This document shows positions 48,928-58,019 of a DNA stretch of 64,000 nt, one piece after another. The notes beneath the pieces were generated by a model. That model was given only the letters and a program-made list of their open reading frames with translations, was not told the DNA's origin and searched no databases. The DNA lies in NCBI RefSeq assembly GCF_009604405.1, contig NZ_WEGK01000006.1, positions 124,001 through 188,000 of the forward strand. The letters run 5' to 3'. The position numbers and the translations under genes were made by a program. Every line of letters starts with the position of its first letter. Positions within the stretch are counted from its first letter, which is position 1. Source of the stretch: Nocardia macrotermitis. GTDB lineage: Bacteria > Actinomycetota > Actinomycetes > Mycobacteriales > Mycobacteriaceae.

Positions 48928-48940
48928 AGGAGCCATTCCC

Positions 48941-50152
48941 TTGACCAGCCTCGATACTATCGACGTCTTCGATCAGGAACGCTATCTGGACGGTCCGCCG
49001 TACGCCGACTTCGCGGTGCTGCGCCGGCAGGCCCCGGTCTTCCACCACCGCGATCCCGAAGTGCCCGAAGGACATTGGGCCCTGACCCGGCATGCCGACA
49101 TCGTCCAGGTGGCCCGTCATCCGGAACTGTTCTCCTCCGAGCGCAAGGGTTCGCAGCCGCAGGAGTTCGACGAGGTCGCCATCGATGTGCAGCGGCGCAT
49201 GATGATCCACCAGGACCCGCCCCGGCACAGCCGCATCCGCGGTCTGGTCAATCGCGGTTTCACCCCCCGCGCGGTGGATCGGCTGCGGGCCCGGATCGCG
49301 GAGGAGTGCGAGGCCATCGTCGAGAACGCCTTGGCCCAGGGCGAATTCGATCTGGTTCCGACGGTGGCCGCCGAACTGCCGCTGATCGTGATCGCCGAGC
49401 TGATGGGCATCCCGCGCTCGGACCGGCACCTGATCTTCGAATGGTCGCGCGCGATCGCCGGGCAGACCGATCACGAGCACGGCGGCGCGGAGGCGACCCG
49501 GGACGCGGTGGTCGGCATGTCCGGCTACGCCGCCGAACTGGGCGCACAACGTCGCCGCTGCCCGCTCGACGACACCGTCACCAGGATGGTCAGCCCCGAC
49601 GACAAGGGAAATCAGCTGACCGACGAGGAATTCCAGGCGTTCTTCATCCTGATGACCGTCGCGGGCAACGAGACCACCCGCTACTCGATCGCCGGTGGGG
49701 TCGAGGCGTTCACCCAGTTCCCGGACCAGTGGACGCGGTTGAAACAGGATCCGGAACTGGCCCGCACCGCCGCCGAGGAGATCGTGCGCTGGGTCTCGCC
49801 GACCAAGGTGTTCCGGCGCACCGCACTGGCCGACACCGAGGTGGGCGGGCAGCTGATCCGCGCCGGTGACAAGGTGATGGCTCATCTGGTGTCGGCCAAT
49901 CGCGACGAAACCGTCTTCGCCGATCCCGAGAGCTTCGATATCGGCCGCGACCCCAATCCGCACCTCGGATTCGGCGGCGGCGGACCGCATTTCTGCATCG
50001 GCAAACATCTGGCCGTGACCGAGATCGAGATCATGTTCCGGACCCTGGCGCGCAAGGTCGATCGTTTCGAGATCACCGGTCCCACACCGCGATTGCGCTC
50101 GTACCAGTTCACCGGCATCACCGCCCTGCCGGTCCGCGTCGTCGCGGCGTGA
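48941..50152 (+). CDS. Cytochrome P450 monooxygenase
   Basis: A 403-residue soluble bacterial P450 from TTG 48941 with AAGGAG 8 nt upstream. The I-helix oxygen motif AGNETTR is at ~245, the K-helix ExxR motif in EIVRWVSP at ~285, and the heme ligand loop FGGGGPHFCIGKHLA has Cys at ~352. The MTVAGNETTR and CIGKHLA wording is close to the mycobacterial CYP124/125/142 group that hydroxylates methyl-branched lipids and sterols. The promoter shares the PKS box, so late hydroxylation of the polyketide is the likely role. Redox partners are not in the window. Its 3' end overlaps the convergent CoA-transferase gene by 35 bp. Confidence 0.93.
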   Translation: MTSLDTIDVFDQERYLDGPPYADFAVLRRQAPVFHHRDPEVPEGHWALTRHADIVQVARHPELFSSERKGSQPQEFDEVAIDVQRRMMIHQDPPRHSRIRGLVNRGFTPRAVDRLRARIAEECEAIVENALAQGEFDLVPTVAAELPLIVIAELMGIPRSDRHLIFEWSRAIAGQTDHEHGGAEATRDAVVGMSGYAAELGAQRRRCPLDDTVTRMVSPDDKGNQLTDEEFQAFFILMTVAGNETTRYSIAGGVEAFTQFPDQWTRLKQDPELARTAAEEIVRWVSPTKVFRRTALADTEVGGQLIRAGDKVMAHLVSANRDETVFADPESFDIGRDPNPHLGFGGGGPHFCIGKHLAVTEIEIMFRTLARKVDRFEITGPTPRLRSYQFTGITALPVRVVAA

Positions 50153-51641
50153 CCAGCCAGCCGGGCCGGGCGGCGCCGCGCGGCATCAGCACCGTGCGGT
50201 ACCACCCCGGGGTGGCCGACATCGAAACCTGTTCGGTGAGACCGCGATAGCGCCCCAGCGGCGTGTCCGCGGTGAACATCTCCGGCGTCCGGGAGCGGTG
50301 CCGGTCATCGGTTCCGGCGACCTCGGCGGCGTAGTCCCGGTCGAAATACCCCATCCCGAGAATCCACAGCGCGACCCGGGTCAGGCTGACGTGCACCCGG
50401 TAACTGCCGCCCGCCACCGCGCGCCGAGCCAGCGCCTCCACGATGCCCGTGGTCAGCAGCCAGGCGACGAGGTAGTCGTTGACGACCGTGATCGGCGACA
50501 GCGCGGGCCGCTCGGGGGTGCCCTCCAGCAGCATCGCGCCGGTCAGGCAGCCCGCGGACTGATCGAAGCCGACCCGGTCGGCCCACGGGCCGCGCTCACC
50601 GTTCAGCGAGATCGTCGCGTGCACGATGCCCGGCCGCAGCTGCGCGGCCTGCTCCGCGGTCAGGCCGATCCGGGCGAGATATCCCGGCCGCCGATTGGCG
50701 AAGAAGACGTCGGCGTCGGCGAGCAGGGCGCGCACCAGCCGAGCGCCGTCGGCGTCGAAGGGGTCGACGGTGCTGGAGCGGATGCCCACATTCGCGGTCA
50801 GGTACGTCACGTCGTGCTCGAAATCGCCCGGCCGCCAGAGGTTCAGGACGTCGGCGCCGTGCAGGGCCAGCGCCCGCCCGGTTCCGGCGCCGGCGATCAC
50901 ATGTCCCATGCCGAGCGCGCGCACGCCGTCGAGGGGCTGAATCCGGGTGGCGGGCAACGGTTCCGGTGCGCTGTCGGCGATCCGGGTGATCTCGATCAAC
51001 GGCATCTCGGCGAGTCCGTCCCGGAAATGCGGTTCGGCCGTCAGTTCCGCGAGGGTGCGCAGCATCGGCAGCACCACTCCGGCACGGGCCCCGTCCTCCT
51101 CGAGATCCCTTGCGCGCCTGCGTCTTATCGCCGCGGCCACCGCGTCCACGTCGTCGGGCGCACCGAGCAGTCGCTGGGCGGCGACCTTGATTCTCGGATA
51201 CGGATTCAGCGGCATCACCCAGCGGTCGTCGGCGGTCCGGTAGAACTCGAAACCGAATGCGGGAGAGGCGTTCACCGGCGCGGCGGGCGGGTATCCGTTG
51301 AGCCGTTCCCAGCGGCCGTGGAACGGGGCCAGCCGATGCACGGCGGTGCGCAGATCCACGGCGATGTCCTGGCCCGCACCGCTGCGCAGCCGCGAAAGTT
51401 TCGCCACCGCAGCCGATTTGGCGGCGAGCCCGATCGCCCCCGCCGCACCGAGACGCAGGGTGCTGGGCACGATCGGATCCGCGCCGATGAATTCGACCCG
51501 CCCGCCGCTGTCCTCCGGGTGCATTCCGATGCCCGCGAGAACGTCGCCGAACGCGGCGTACACGTCGAATTCGTCGTCGGTGGCCGGGCTCGCCACCGCG
51601 CCGAGCAGCCGATCGGTCAGCGGAACCTTCGCGGGCATCAT
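50118..51641 (-). CDS. CaiB/BaiF-family (type III) CoA-transferase-like protein
   Basis: 507 residues from ATG 51641; ATG 51638 is equally possible. The C-terminal half carries the family III CoA-transferase core: a VDPFDADGARL segment where the catalytic Asp is expected, ADVFFANRRPGYLARIGLTAEQ, and HATISLNGERGPWADRVGFDQ. The N-terminal ~200 residues are an additional, diverged half, so it is longer than the usual ~400. The family moves CoA between carboxylic acids such as carnitine, bile acids or succinate-linked substrates. It is divergent from a LysR gene, so it is probably a separate acid-catabolism unit rather than a polyketide gene. Confidence 0.8.
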   Translation of the reverse strand: MMPAKVPLTDRLLGAVASPATDDEFDVYAAFGDVLAGIGMHPEDSGGRVEFIGADPIVPSTLRLGAAGAIGLAAKSAAVAKLSRLRSGAGQDIAVDLRTAVHRLAPFHGRWERLNGYPPAAPVNASPAFGFEFYRTADDRWVMPLNPYPRIKVAAQRLLGAPDDVDAVAAAIRRRRARDLEEDGARAGVVLPMLRTLAELTAEPHFRDGLAEMPLIEITRIADSAPEPLPATRIQPLDGVRALGMGHVIAGAGTGRALALHGADVLNLWRPGDFEHDVTYLTANVGIRSSTVDPFDADGARLVRALLADADVFFANRRPGYLARIGLTAEQAAQLRPGIVHATISLNGERGPWADRVGFDQSAGCLTGAMLLEGTPERPALSPITVVNDYLVAWLLTTGIVEALARRAVAGGSYRVHVSLTRVALWILGMGYFDRDYAAEVAGTDDRHRSRTPEMFTADTPLGRYRGLTEQVSMSATPGWYRTVLMPRGAARPGWLVTPRRRGPAGR

Positions 51642-51700
51642 GCCTCGACGGTAGGACCGCCCGGTGGCCCTGACCACGACCGATCCGGACAGGTGCAGAT

Positions 51701-51713
51701 GACCGCTACGGTC
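51701..51713. promoter_or_regulatory. Candidate LysR operator
   Basis: GACCG-CTA-CGGTC is a perfect 5-3-5 inverted repeat in the 93-nt gap between the divergent CoA-transferase and LysR genes. A third GACCG copy follows at 51718. Confidence 0.4.
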
Positions 51714-51734
51714 CGATGACCGTAAGGTGGACCG

Positions 51735-52757
51735 GTGGAGATGCTGCACCTGCGCTACTTCATCGCCGTCGCCGAGGAGCTCAGTTTCTCCCGCGCGGCC
51801 GCCCGCCTGCACCTGTCGCCCTCGCCGCTGAGCCGCCGAATCCGTGATCTGGAGCGCGAACTCGGCCGCGACCTGTTCATCCGCGGCCATCACCACATCG
51901 AACTCACCACCGCGGGCGCGAGTCTGCTACCCGCCGCCCGCGAGATCATGCGCCGTGTCGACGCCGTCCCGACGCTGGTCCGGGAGGCCACAGGCGCGTG
52001 CCCGCACACCCTGACCCTCGGCATCGCCCCCGAGATCTCCGCCGCCGTGCGAACCGCGGTCCTGACCGCCCTGTCTACCCACCCCGACATCGCCGTCCGC
52101 CTGCACCCGGCCGACGGCGCGGGCCTACTGCGCGCACTGCAAACCGGCGCGGTCGACCTGGCCCTGGTCACCGACCCGATCGGCGCGCGAGGCGTAGGCC
52201 GGGCCCGCCTGGAGTGCCAACCGATCGGCGTCGTCGTAGCCACCGGCATCGGCTTCGACGACCGCACCTCGATCCACCTCGACGAACTATCCCATCTCCC
52301 ATACGTTTCCATGGATTTCGGAGCCGGCCCGACCTCCCTGGAAGAGGTGGAACAGCTGATCCGCCGCCGCGGCGCCCCCCGCTGCACCGCAGCCACCCCC
52401 CTGCCCCCCGACGGCATCGCCCACGTCGTAGCCACTGGCCAAGCCTTCACCCTCACCGGCCGCTGCACCGGAGCCGAAAAGGTCTTCGCAGGCGAACAGG
52501 TACACGTCCTCCCCCTGGAAGGAATCAACGCCTCGATCACGACAGTAGCCGCCTGGCGCGAGGACCGATTGCGTCCCGGCGGCGCACTCACCGGCCCGGT
52601 CGCCACTCTCCGCGACCTGGCCGCCGACCGAATCCGTTCCGCTTCGCAACCGCACCCGCCCGGGGACGCCGAATCGTCCGATGGTGGCGTTACTGCAATC
52701 GCCGCCGAAACGGCCGATCTCATCGCGCGGGCTTACTCGAGTAATCGGAGGAAGTAG
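51735..52757 (+). CDS. LysR-family transcriptional regulator
   Basis: 340 residues from GTG 51735 (ATG 51741 possible). The N-terminal HTH is LHLRYFIAVAEELSFSRAAARLHLSPSPLSRRIRDLERELG. The effector domain starts near HTLTLGIAPEI. The C-terminal ~40 residues extend beyond the usual family length and are polar. It is divergent from the CoA-transferase gene with a palindrome between them, so it probably activates that gene in response to an organic acid. Confidence 0.88.
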   Translation: MEMLHLRYFIAVAEELSFSRAAARLHLSPSPLSRRIRDLERELGRDLFIRGHHHIELTTAGASLLPAAREIMRRVDAVPTLVREATGACPHTLTLGIAPEISAAVRTAVLTALSTHPDIAVRLHPADGAGLLRALQTGAVDLALVTDPIGARGVGRARLECQPIGVVVATGIGFDDRTSIHLDELSHLPYVSMDFGAGPTSLEEVEQLIRRRGAPRCTAATPLPPDGIAHVVATGQAFTLTGRCTGAEKVFAGEQVHVLPLEGINASITTVAAWREDRLRPGGALTGPVATLRDLAADRIRSASQPHPPGDAESSDGGVTAIAAETADLIARAYSSNRRK

Positions 52758-53206
52758 TTCGGCTTGCTCTGCCCGGACTGCCTCCCGGGATACTCGGCGG
52801 AGAATCCGATCACAGCAGCTCCCGCGTCAAAGCCATTGCAGCATCAGGCAATTCGGCCGAGTGCGTGTTGTGGCACATCGGCGGCAAACTCACGGTAGAT
52901 GGGTGGAAGCGCCTCGCTGGACATCATGGGGACAACCTTTCGTGTGGAGCCGACGTACCACCAGGATCGACTATGGGACCGACAACTTCGGCGCATCGCT
53001 GAGCACCGCAACCTTTCCGGCGTTCAAATGCCGACTCGGGTATGACGGCGGCGCCGGGCTTGACGGACCTGGAGATTTCCCGGGCTGATCCCCCATCGGT
53101 ACCGGCGGCATAGCGGCCGACCAACCCGGCGCACGAAGTGTGCCCGCGCCGAGGCGTGGCCAGCCTGGACGCCGTCCGGCAGTATCCTCGAGGCGGACGA
53201 CCCTCA
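52758..53206. other. 449-nt stretch without a convincing gene
   Basis: Between the LysR stop and the helicase stop no open frame shows a ribosome site plus recognisable protein. Short frames exist on both strands, and the minus strand around 52820-52930 reads like a fragment split over two frames, but neither gives a family match. It may be decayed sequence at the edge of the helicase segment. Confidence 0.35.
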
Positions 53207-55495
53207 TCAGCCTCGGGCGGCCGGTGGAATGAGTCCGTTTCGCTCCAGACGGATCGTGATCGCGTTGGCGTTCCGGCCGAACTCGCTCACCAATTGTTCG
53301 AGGCTGGCTCCTTGTCCTGCTCGGCGTATCAGCCTGGCTTCTTCTTCGGCGGTCCAACGCATGTGGGAGTTGGGATGAACGCGACGGCGGTCGTCGACCG
53401 CGGAGGTACTCGCCTGCTGTGCCTCGTGCCGCCGACCACCCTCTACGCGCTCCACAGCAGCCAGTTGCGTCACCGCGATTCTGGCACGGTCGGCGGCGCC
53501 CGGCGGCCGTACGACGGTCAAGTCGGCACTGCTGAGGATGCTGAGGTCCAATGTCCAGTCTCGTGCAGATCGACGCTCCCACAAGCGAAATGCGTCCGCG
53601 ATGTGGCGCTGTGCCTCGGTGGCGGACAGTCCGGTGACTCGCATCAGATGATTGAAGGCATGGGACTCGTTTCCTGTGATCTGGGCGTAGCCGAAGTGGG
53701 TGGTCTGGTGACAGTCGGTGCAGAGCAGGATGATCCGCCGCAGTCTCTGGATGGCGCGTGCGTTGTCGTAGTCCCATCGCTCATGGGCCTCCAGCCACCG
53801 TCGAGTGGCTGGGTCCTTGGTCGCGCCGCAGACCTCGCATCGGCGCCCGGCCCTGGAAATGACCATGCGGCGCAACCGTTCCCAGTCTTGCTTGTCGACG
53901 CAGTAGCGGACATTGGTGAACCAGCACGACGAGGGCACCAGGTCCACGAACAGGCCGGCACCGAAGTCGCGGTCCTCTCCAGGCAACAGTTGGGGTACGT
54001 CGGGGCGGACTCCGTGAGGTTGCCCCTCGGGGTGGTCTTGAATCCATTTCAGGCCGCCGAGGTCCAGGTGCGTCTTGGCGCGGGTGACGGCGACGTAGGC
54101 CAGCCTGGCGTCGGCGTCGTCGATCGGGTTCGGGCGTCCGTCGTCGTCTTCGCCCGGTTCGGAGAAATCGTCGGCCATACGCACCGTGTTCCACTCGCGG
54201 CCCTTGGCCTTGTGCGCCGTAGAGACGGTCAGCTGGGCGTGTCGTTCGTCGCTGAGTTTGCCAACGGCTTCCAGGATGGCGTCCACTCCGTGGTCATCGA
54301 TCAGCTCGACGAAGGTGTAGAGATCGGCGCCGGAAGGGTCTTGCGTGGCGTAGTCCTGGACCTCGCCCCAGGAGGAGAACAGGAACAATTCGGGATGGCT
54401 CGTCTTGTGGCCCGCCTTCAAGTCGCGGGCGGCTTCGGCCAGCGAACGCAGCGGGCCGCCGCCGCCGACCAACGCGACCTTCACCCCTGCCTCCAGCGCG
54501 TTGAGGACTTCTCGCATTGCGCCGGAGTTCGTCCGGCACAGGATCGCGTCAGGGCGCTCGACGGGTCCGACGGTCGTTGCGATCGGGCCGTAGCCGCTGA
54601 GCCGGATCGGCGCGTCGATAATCGACAGCCAGCGATAGGCCTCCTCGGCAACAGCAGGGCCGAACCGAAACGATTGAGTCAGACCGAGTTTCGTACCGTC
54701 GAAGTCGGTCATCACATCCTGCGCGCCTCGCCACCCGTAGATGGCCTGGGCCGAGTCGCCGACCATTACGAGTTGTGCCGAGCCTCGCTGCGCATTGAAA
54801 ACCTGTTCGATCACGGGGTTTGTGTCCTGAGCCTCATCGAGCAAGATGAAGTCGTAGTTCAGGACCGGGCGGCTGAGCGCCCAGAGCTTCAGATAGTGAT
54901 CGTGCTCGAATCGCACGGTGCCGGATTCGGGATTCTGGATGTCGGCCCACGCCTTGTGCGCGAAGGGAAGTACGGTCTCGATGAGTTTCTGGTGTTTGTC
55001 CGCGCTGTCGAGCCCTCGCATTCGAGGGACGTGATGAGCGCCGATGACGTCGTCAGCCGAATAGCAGAACCGCAGCACGGTGCGCACCGCTGCATAGGAT
55101 CGTGCGAGCGGACTGACCTTGCGATCGCCGATGCGCATCTCGCCGCGGATGCCGAGTCCTGCGGCGACCTCTCTGGAGGGGATACGTGGAGCGTTCAAGC
55201 GGGCACTGAAACGCCGCCCGTAGGTCTGGAAGGCTATCGAGTGTGCCGTGCGGCACTTGATGTCGCGCGAGAACCTCGCCTTCGCCTCGTCGGCGATGGC
55301 CCGGTTGAAGGCGATGTAGAGGCCGCGCTGGGGTGTCGCCGATGCCAGCATCCTCAGTGTGGTCGTCTTCCCGGTGCCGGCGCCCGCCTGGATGGCCAGG
55401 TGATCGCCTCGTACGAAAGCATCGACCGCTGCTTGCTGTTCGTCCGTCTGCCTTATCGACGACTCGCCCACGCACACTCCCCATTCATGTGACAT
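53207..55495 (-). CDS. UvrD/Rep-like superfamily 1 helicase fused to HNH nuclease and Myb-like domain
   Basis: 762 residues; GTG 55471, with GGGGAG upstream, is an alternative start. Helicase motifs appear in order: Walker A GAGTGKTTT (~38-46), motif II LLDEAQDTN (Asp220), motif III GDSAQAIYGWRGA, motif V TAHKAKGREW, motif VI VAVTRAK (~470). Next is a zinc-type HNH-like module: CEVC (553-556), EAHERWDYD (His571) and LCTDCHQTTHFG (Cys592, Cys595, His596). The C-terminal ~55 residues (MRWTAEEEARLIRRAGQGAS...FGRNANAITIRLERNGL) resemble a Myb/SANT-like DNA-binding unit. Helicase plus nuclease suggests DNA processing, possibly defence against mobile DNA. It stands alone on its strand. Confidence 0.88.
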   Translation of the reverse strand: MSHEWGVCVGESSIRQTDEQQAAVDAFVRGDHLAIQAGAGTGKTTTLRMLASATPQRGLYIAFNRAIADEAKARFSRDIKCRTAHSIAFQTYGRRFSARLNAPRIPSREVAAGLGIRGEMRIGDRKVSPLARSYAAVRTVLRFCYSADDVIGAHHVPRMRGLDSADKHQKLIETVLPFAHKAWADIQNPESGTVRFEHDHYLKLWALSRPVLNYDFILLDEAQDTNPVIEQVFNAQRGSAQLVMVGDSAQAIYGWRGAQDVMTDFDGTKLGLTQSFRFGPAVAEEAYRWLSIIDAPIRLSGYGPIATTVGPVERPDAILCRTNSGAMREVLNALEAGVKVALVGGGGPLRSLAEAARDLKAGHKTSHPELFLFSSWGEVQDYATQDPSGADLYTFVELIDDHGVDAILEAVGKLSDERHAQLTVSTAHKAKGREWNTVRMADDFSEPGEDDDGRPNPIDDADARLAYVAVTRAKTHLDLGGLKWIQDHPEGQPHGVRPDVPQLLPGEDRDFGAGLFVDLVPSSCWFTNVRYCVDKQDWERLRRMVISRAGRRCEVCGATKDPATRRWLEAHERWDYDNARAIQRLRRIILLCTDCHQTTHFGYAQITGNESHAFNHLMRVTGLSATEAQRHIADAFRLWERRSARDWTLDLSILSSADLTVVRPPGAADRARIAVTQLAAVERVEGGRRHEAQQASTSAVDDRRRVHPNSHMRWTAEEEARLIRRAGQGASLEQLVSEFGRNANAITIRLERNGLIPPAARG

Positions 55496-55771
55496 CCCTT
55501 GGCGATCATGCCATTACACGCCGACACGACACCGAGGTTCATCAGCATGCGGTCGTCGACAAGGTCATCGTTGGCCGACCAGTCGCAGAGTTGCTGGAGT
55601 GCCGGTATGGGTTGTTACCAGGTTGCGAATTCCGCTGTCGTCCTACCGTCCTCGCGTCGAGGGCACGCGAGTCGTCAGCTCCTCGCGGGCGGTCCGGCCT
55701 CGGAGGTTCCCGGGATCGTTCTGGCATACCATGTGCTCGACCAGTGAATTCTTTCGTAGCAAGGCGGGCCA

Positions 55772-56368
55772 GTGACTGTATTGCCGGTATGGGCAGACGA
55801 CCCGGGCGCTCTGGAACTCACCGAGGACGAATACGACCAGCTGCCCGATCAGTTGCGCAAGCTGATCGAGGTCATCGACGGCAACGTCATCCGCTGCCAG
55901 AGCGGCTCGGCCGAGCACAGCGACGTCGCTCGACGGCTGGCCAACCACCTCGAGGCCGCGAAACCGGACGATCCATGCACCCGGGTCTCCACCGATATAG
56001 ACGTTTACTTCGGCAAACGGCGTCGGCGCGATGGAGCCTTCTCGTTCCGCCGCCCGGATGTCACCGTCTATCGCTGTATCGAGCGCGGATCGAAACTGAC
56101 AGCTGCCGACGCCCTCATGGTTGTTGAGGTCGTGTCACCGGGATCCGGGTACACCGACACGGTCGACAAGCTGGCCGAGTACGCCTACGAGGGTATTCCG
56201 GTGTACCTGATCGTCCACCTCGGTTCGGACCTGTACATCAAGATGATTCAGGAATACCGGCTGGACTGGGCCAGTCGGGTCTATCGGTTGGCCGACACTC
56301 ACGAGGGGGCACTCCTACTCGAGAGCCCCTTTGCCGCTGCGATCGATTTCGCGAGACTGGACGGCTGA
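55772..56368 (+). CDS. Uma2-family PD-(D/E)XK-like protein
   Basis: 198 residues from GTG 55772 with AAGG upstream. Matches the Uma2 pattern: an N-terminal TEDEYDQLPDQ...LIEVIDGNVI strand, RRPDVTVYR (Asp), then VVEVVSPGSGYTDTVDKLAEYAYEGIPVYLIV, which supplies the Glu and downstream Lys of a PD-(D/E)XK-like site. Uma2 proteins are abundant, putative restriction-endonuclease-fold enzymes with poorly known roles, often found near mobile or defence DNA. It is divergent from the helicase-HNH gene with a 276-nt gap, so a functional link is possible but unproven. Confidence 0.85.
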   Translation: MTVLPVWADDPGALELTEDEYDQLPDQLRKLIEVIDGNVIRCQSGSAEHSDVARRLANHLEAAKPDDPCTRVSTDIDVYFGKRRRRDGAFSFRRPDVTVYRCIERGSKLTAADALMVVEVVSPGSGYTDTVDKLAEYAYEGIPVYLIVHLGSDLYIKMIQEYRLDWASRVYRLADTHEGALLLESPFAAAIDFARLDG

Positions 56369-56507
56369 TAACGCCGTCGGCGTGCCGGTCAGGGCGGTGA
56401 GCTCGGCCTGCCGCGCATTGCGTGTGCTGGGCTTGGAAGTGTGCGAGGACCGTAACGTGCGTCCAGGGCCGCGACGACAGCAAGACCACTGGCCTGGCCA
56501 CCGCCGC

Positions 56508-56999
56508 TCACGACCGTGGCGGCAGCGCCATACACATATCGACAAAGTCGTCACCGGCCGCCGTTGTGGGCAATTCTCGAAATCCTAAGTTCGCATACAG
56601 TTTTCGTGCGTGCGTACGGTTGCTCAACACGCTCAACACGATCGACGAGGCACCGGATTCCCGCGCTTGGTCGATGATGTAGTCAGCCAGCTCGGCACCA
56701 CGCCCGCCGCGGTGAGCCTTTCGCACATACAGCCGGGTCAGCTCAGCGGTGCACGGTTCGATCGTGCGTAGCCCCGCACAACCGATCAACTCGCCACTGT
56801 CGTAGGCCAAAACGAACATCGATGGCGCGCGATAGACCGCAGCCGGTTGCAGGCATTCGTGGCGCAGCTCGTCATCGAGGTCGTCCACCTCGAGCGGGAC
56901 CGGCATGCCGGCGTCGGCGTGAGTGTGTTGAAAGTACTCGAACAGAATTTCTCTGCTCGACGCGATCGTGGCGCTCTGCAGACCGTCGTGGATATCCAT
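56508..56999 (-). CDS. GNAT-family N-acetyltransferase
   Basis: A 163-residue GNAT. The acetyl-CoA loop motif (R/QxxGxG/A type) is in YVRKAHRGGRGAELADYIIDQA (~95-115), preceded by the IGCAGLRTIEPCTAELTRLYV strands and followed by HARKLYANLGF. It starts 8 nt after the SbnB-like stop, so it is the third gene of a diaminopropionate operon. Acetyl transfer to an amine of diaminopropionate or its product, for tailoring or self-protection, is the natural guess. No substrate motif proves it. Confidence 0.85.
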   Translation of the reverse strand: MDIHDGLQSATIASSREILFEYFQHTHADAGMPVPLEVDDLDDELRHECLQPAAVYRAPSMFVLAYDSGELIGCAGLRTIEPCTAELTRLYVRKAHRGGRGAELADYIIDQARESGASSIVLSVLSNRTHARKLYANLGFRELPTTAAGDDFVDMCMALPPRS

Positions 57000-57007
57000 G
57001 ACGGCTG

Positions 57008-58003
57008 CTATGTGGTCGCAGCCGGTAGGAAGGCATCGACCGTGACACCCACCCGGTGCTCGCGCGCGCGATCGGCCACGAACCGGGCCACCGCGATGTC
57101 CAAGACCCCGAGTCCGAACGGCGAGAAGATCTTGCGGCCACCGGAGGGTACCTCGGCACCGTCCTCGAACAGCGCACCTATCTCCGCGGTGATGAAATCT
57201 CTACCGCCGGTGGCTTGTTCGGCCAAATGCAACGATGTCTGGGCTCGACACACATGATCGGTGTCATCGACGATATTGACTGCCGACACGATCGTGGCCG
57301 GTGTCAGATCACGCAACGAGACATGCAGAACGACCGCATCCGCTCGCGCCTCGCCGAGATCGGTGTAAGGCGAGGAGGCCGTCGTCGCGAACGACAGCAG
57401 CGGCTGGCCGCGCACTGCCTCGGTGAATGTGGTGGCGGCACGCACAGCTACGTCAGGGTGGTCACTGGCGATCCGGTCGGCGAACGCGCAGGCTCGGCCC
57501 GCATCCAGGTCGTAGATGGCAACCTCACGCAAATTCGGCACGGTATGTCGTAGGAACCGGAAGATCTCGGCGTTGATCACCCCCGCGCCGATCAGAGTCA
57601 CGCTCGAAGCCTCGCCACCAGCGAGCAGGACGGAGGCGCCCAGAGCCGCGCTGGCCGCCGTGCGCCAGGCCGAGATCCTCGAGGCCTCGAGGAAGGCGAC
57701 GGGTTGTCCGGTGCGTGTCGAATTCAGGATGATCGCGGCTGACGCTCGGGGAATGCCGACGGTGATATTGCCGGGATATGAAGCGATCCACTTGGTTCCA
57801 GCGATCGGATCGTCGTCGCCGAGGTAAGCGGCCAACGAGATGATGCGATCGGCCGGACTTTCCGGAAATCGCAAGAAGCTCGAATGCGGTACCACGGTGA
57901 GGCTACGACTGTGCGCGAGATAGGCGGCACGAACGACTTCGAGCACATCGCGTTCGGTGTCGGCGAGCAGGCGGTTCACCTGGTCCGATGACAAGATCAA
58001 CAT
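57008..58003 (-). CDS. sbnB: SbnB-like N-[(2S)-2-amino-2-carboxyethyl]-L-glutamate dehydrogenase
   Basis: 331 residues from ATG 58003, with GAGG upstream; the frame's longer N-terminal extension overlaps the SbnA gene and is rejected. Ornithine cyclodeaminase/mu-crystallin fold with SbnB wording: AGTKWIASYPGNITVGIPRASAAIILN, then RTAASAALGASVL, the NAD fold VTLIGAGVINAEIF and the C-terminal SPFGLGVLDIAVARFV. SbnB oxidatively splits the SbnA product with NAD+ to L-2,3-diaminopropionate and 2-oxoglutarate. It lies 16 nt after the SbnA-like gene, as expected for the pair. Plain ornithine cyclodeaminase is less likely given that partner. Confidence 0.88.
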   Translation of the reverse strand: MLILSSDQVNRLLADTERDVLEVVRAAYLAHSRSLTVVPHSSFLRFPESPADRIISLAAYLGDDDPIAGTKWIASYPGNITVGIPRASAAIILNSTRTGQPVAFLEASRISAWRTAASAALGASVLLAGGEASSVTLIGAGVINAEIFRFLRHTVPNLREVAIYDLDAGRACAFADRIASDHPDVAVRAATTFTEAVRGQPLLSFATTASSPYTDLGEARADAVVLHVSLRDLTPATIVSAVNIVDDTDHVCRAQTSLHLAEQATGGRDFITAEIGALFEDGAEVPSGGRKIFSPFGLGVLDIAVARFVADRAREHRVGVTVDAFLPAATT

Positions 58004-58019
58004 TGAGATCCTCGAATGT

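Noticed and set aside
53138..55492. 784-residue plus-strand frame opposite the helicase
   Set aside because: The minus strand has all SF1 helicase motifs in order; the plus frame has none.
55499..55747. 82-residue frame between the helicase and Uma2 genes
   Set aside because: No ribosome site, no domain, and composition unlike neighbouring genes.
56369..56507. Possible decayed gene between Uma2 and the GNAT
   Set aside because: Short frames on both strands give no family pattern; 139 nt is too little to support a claim.
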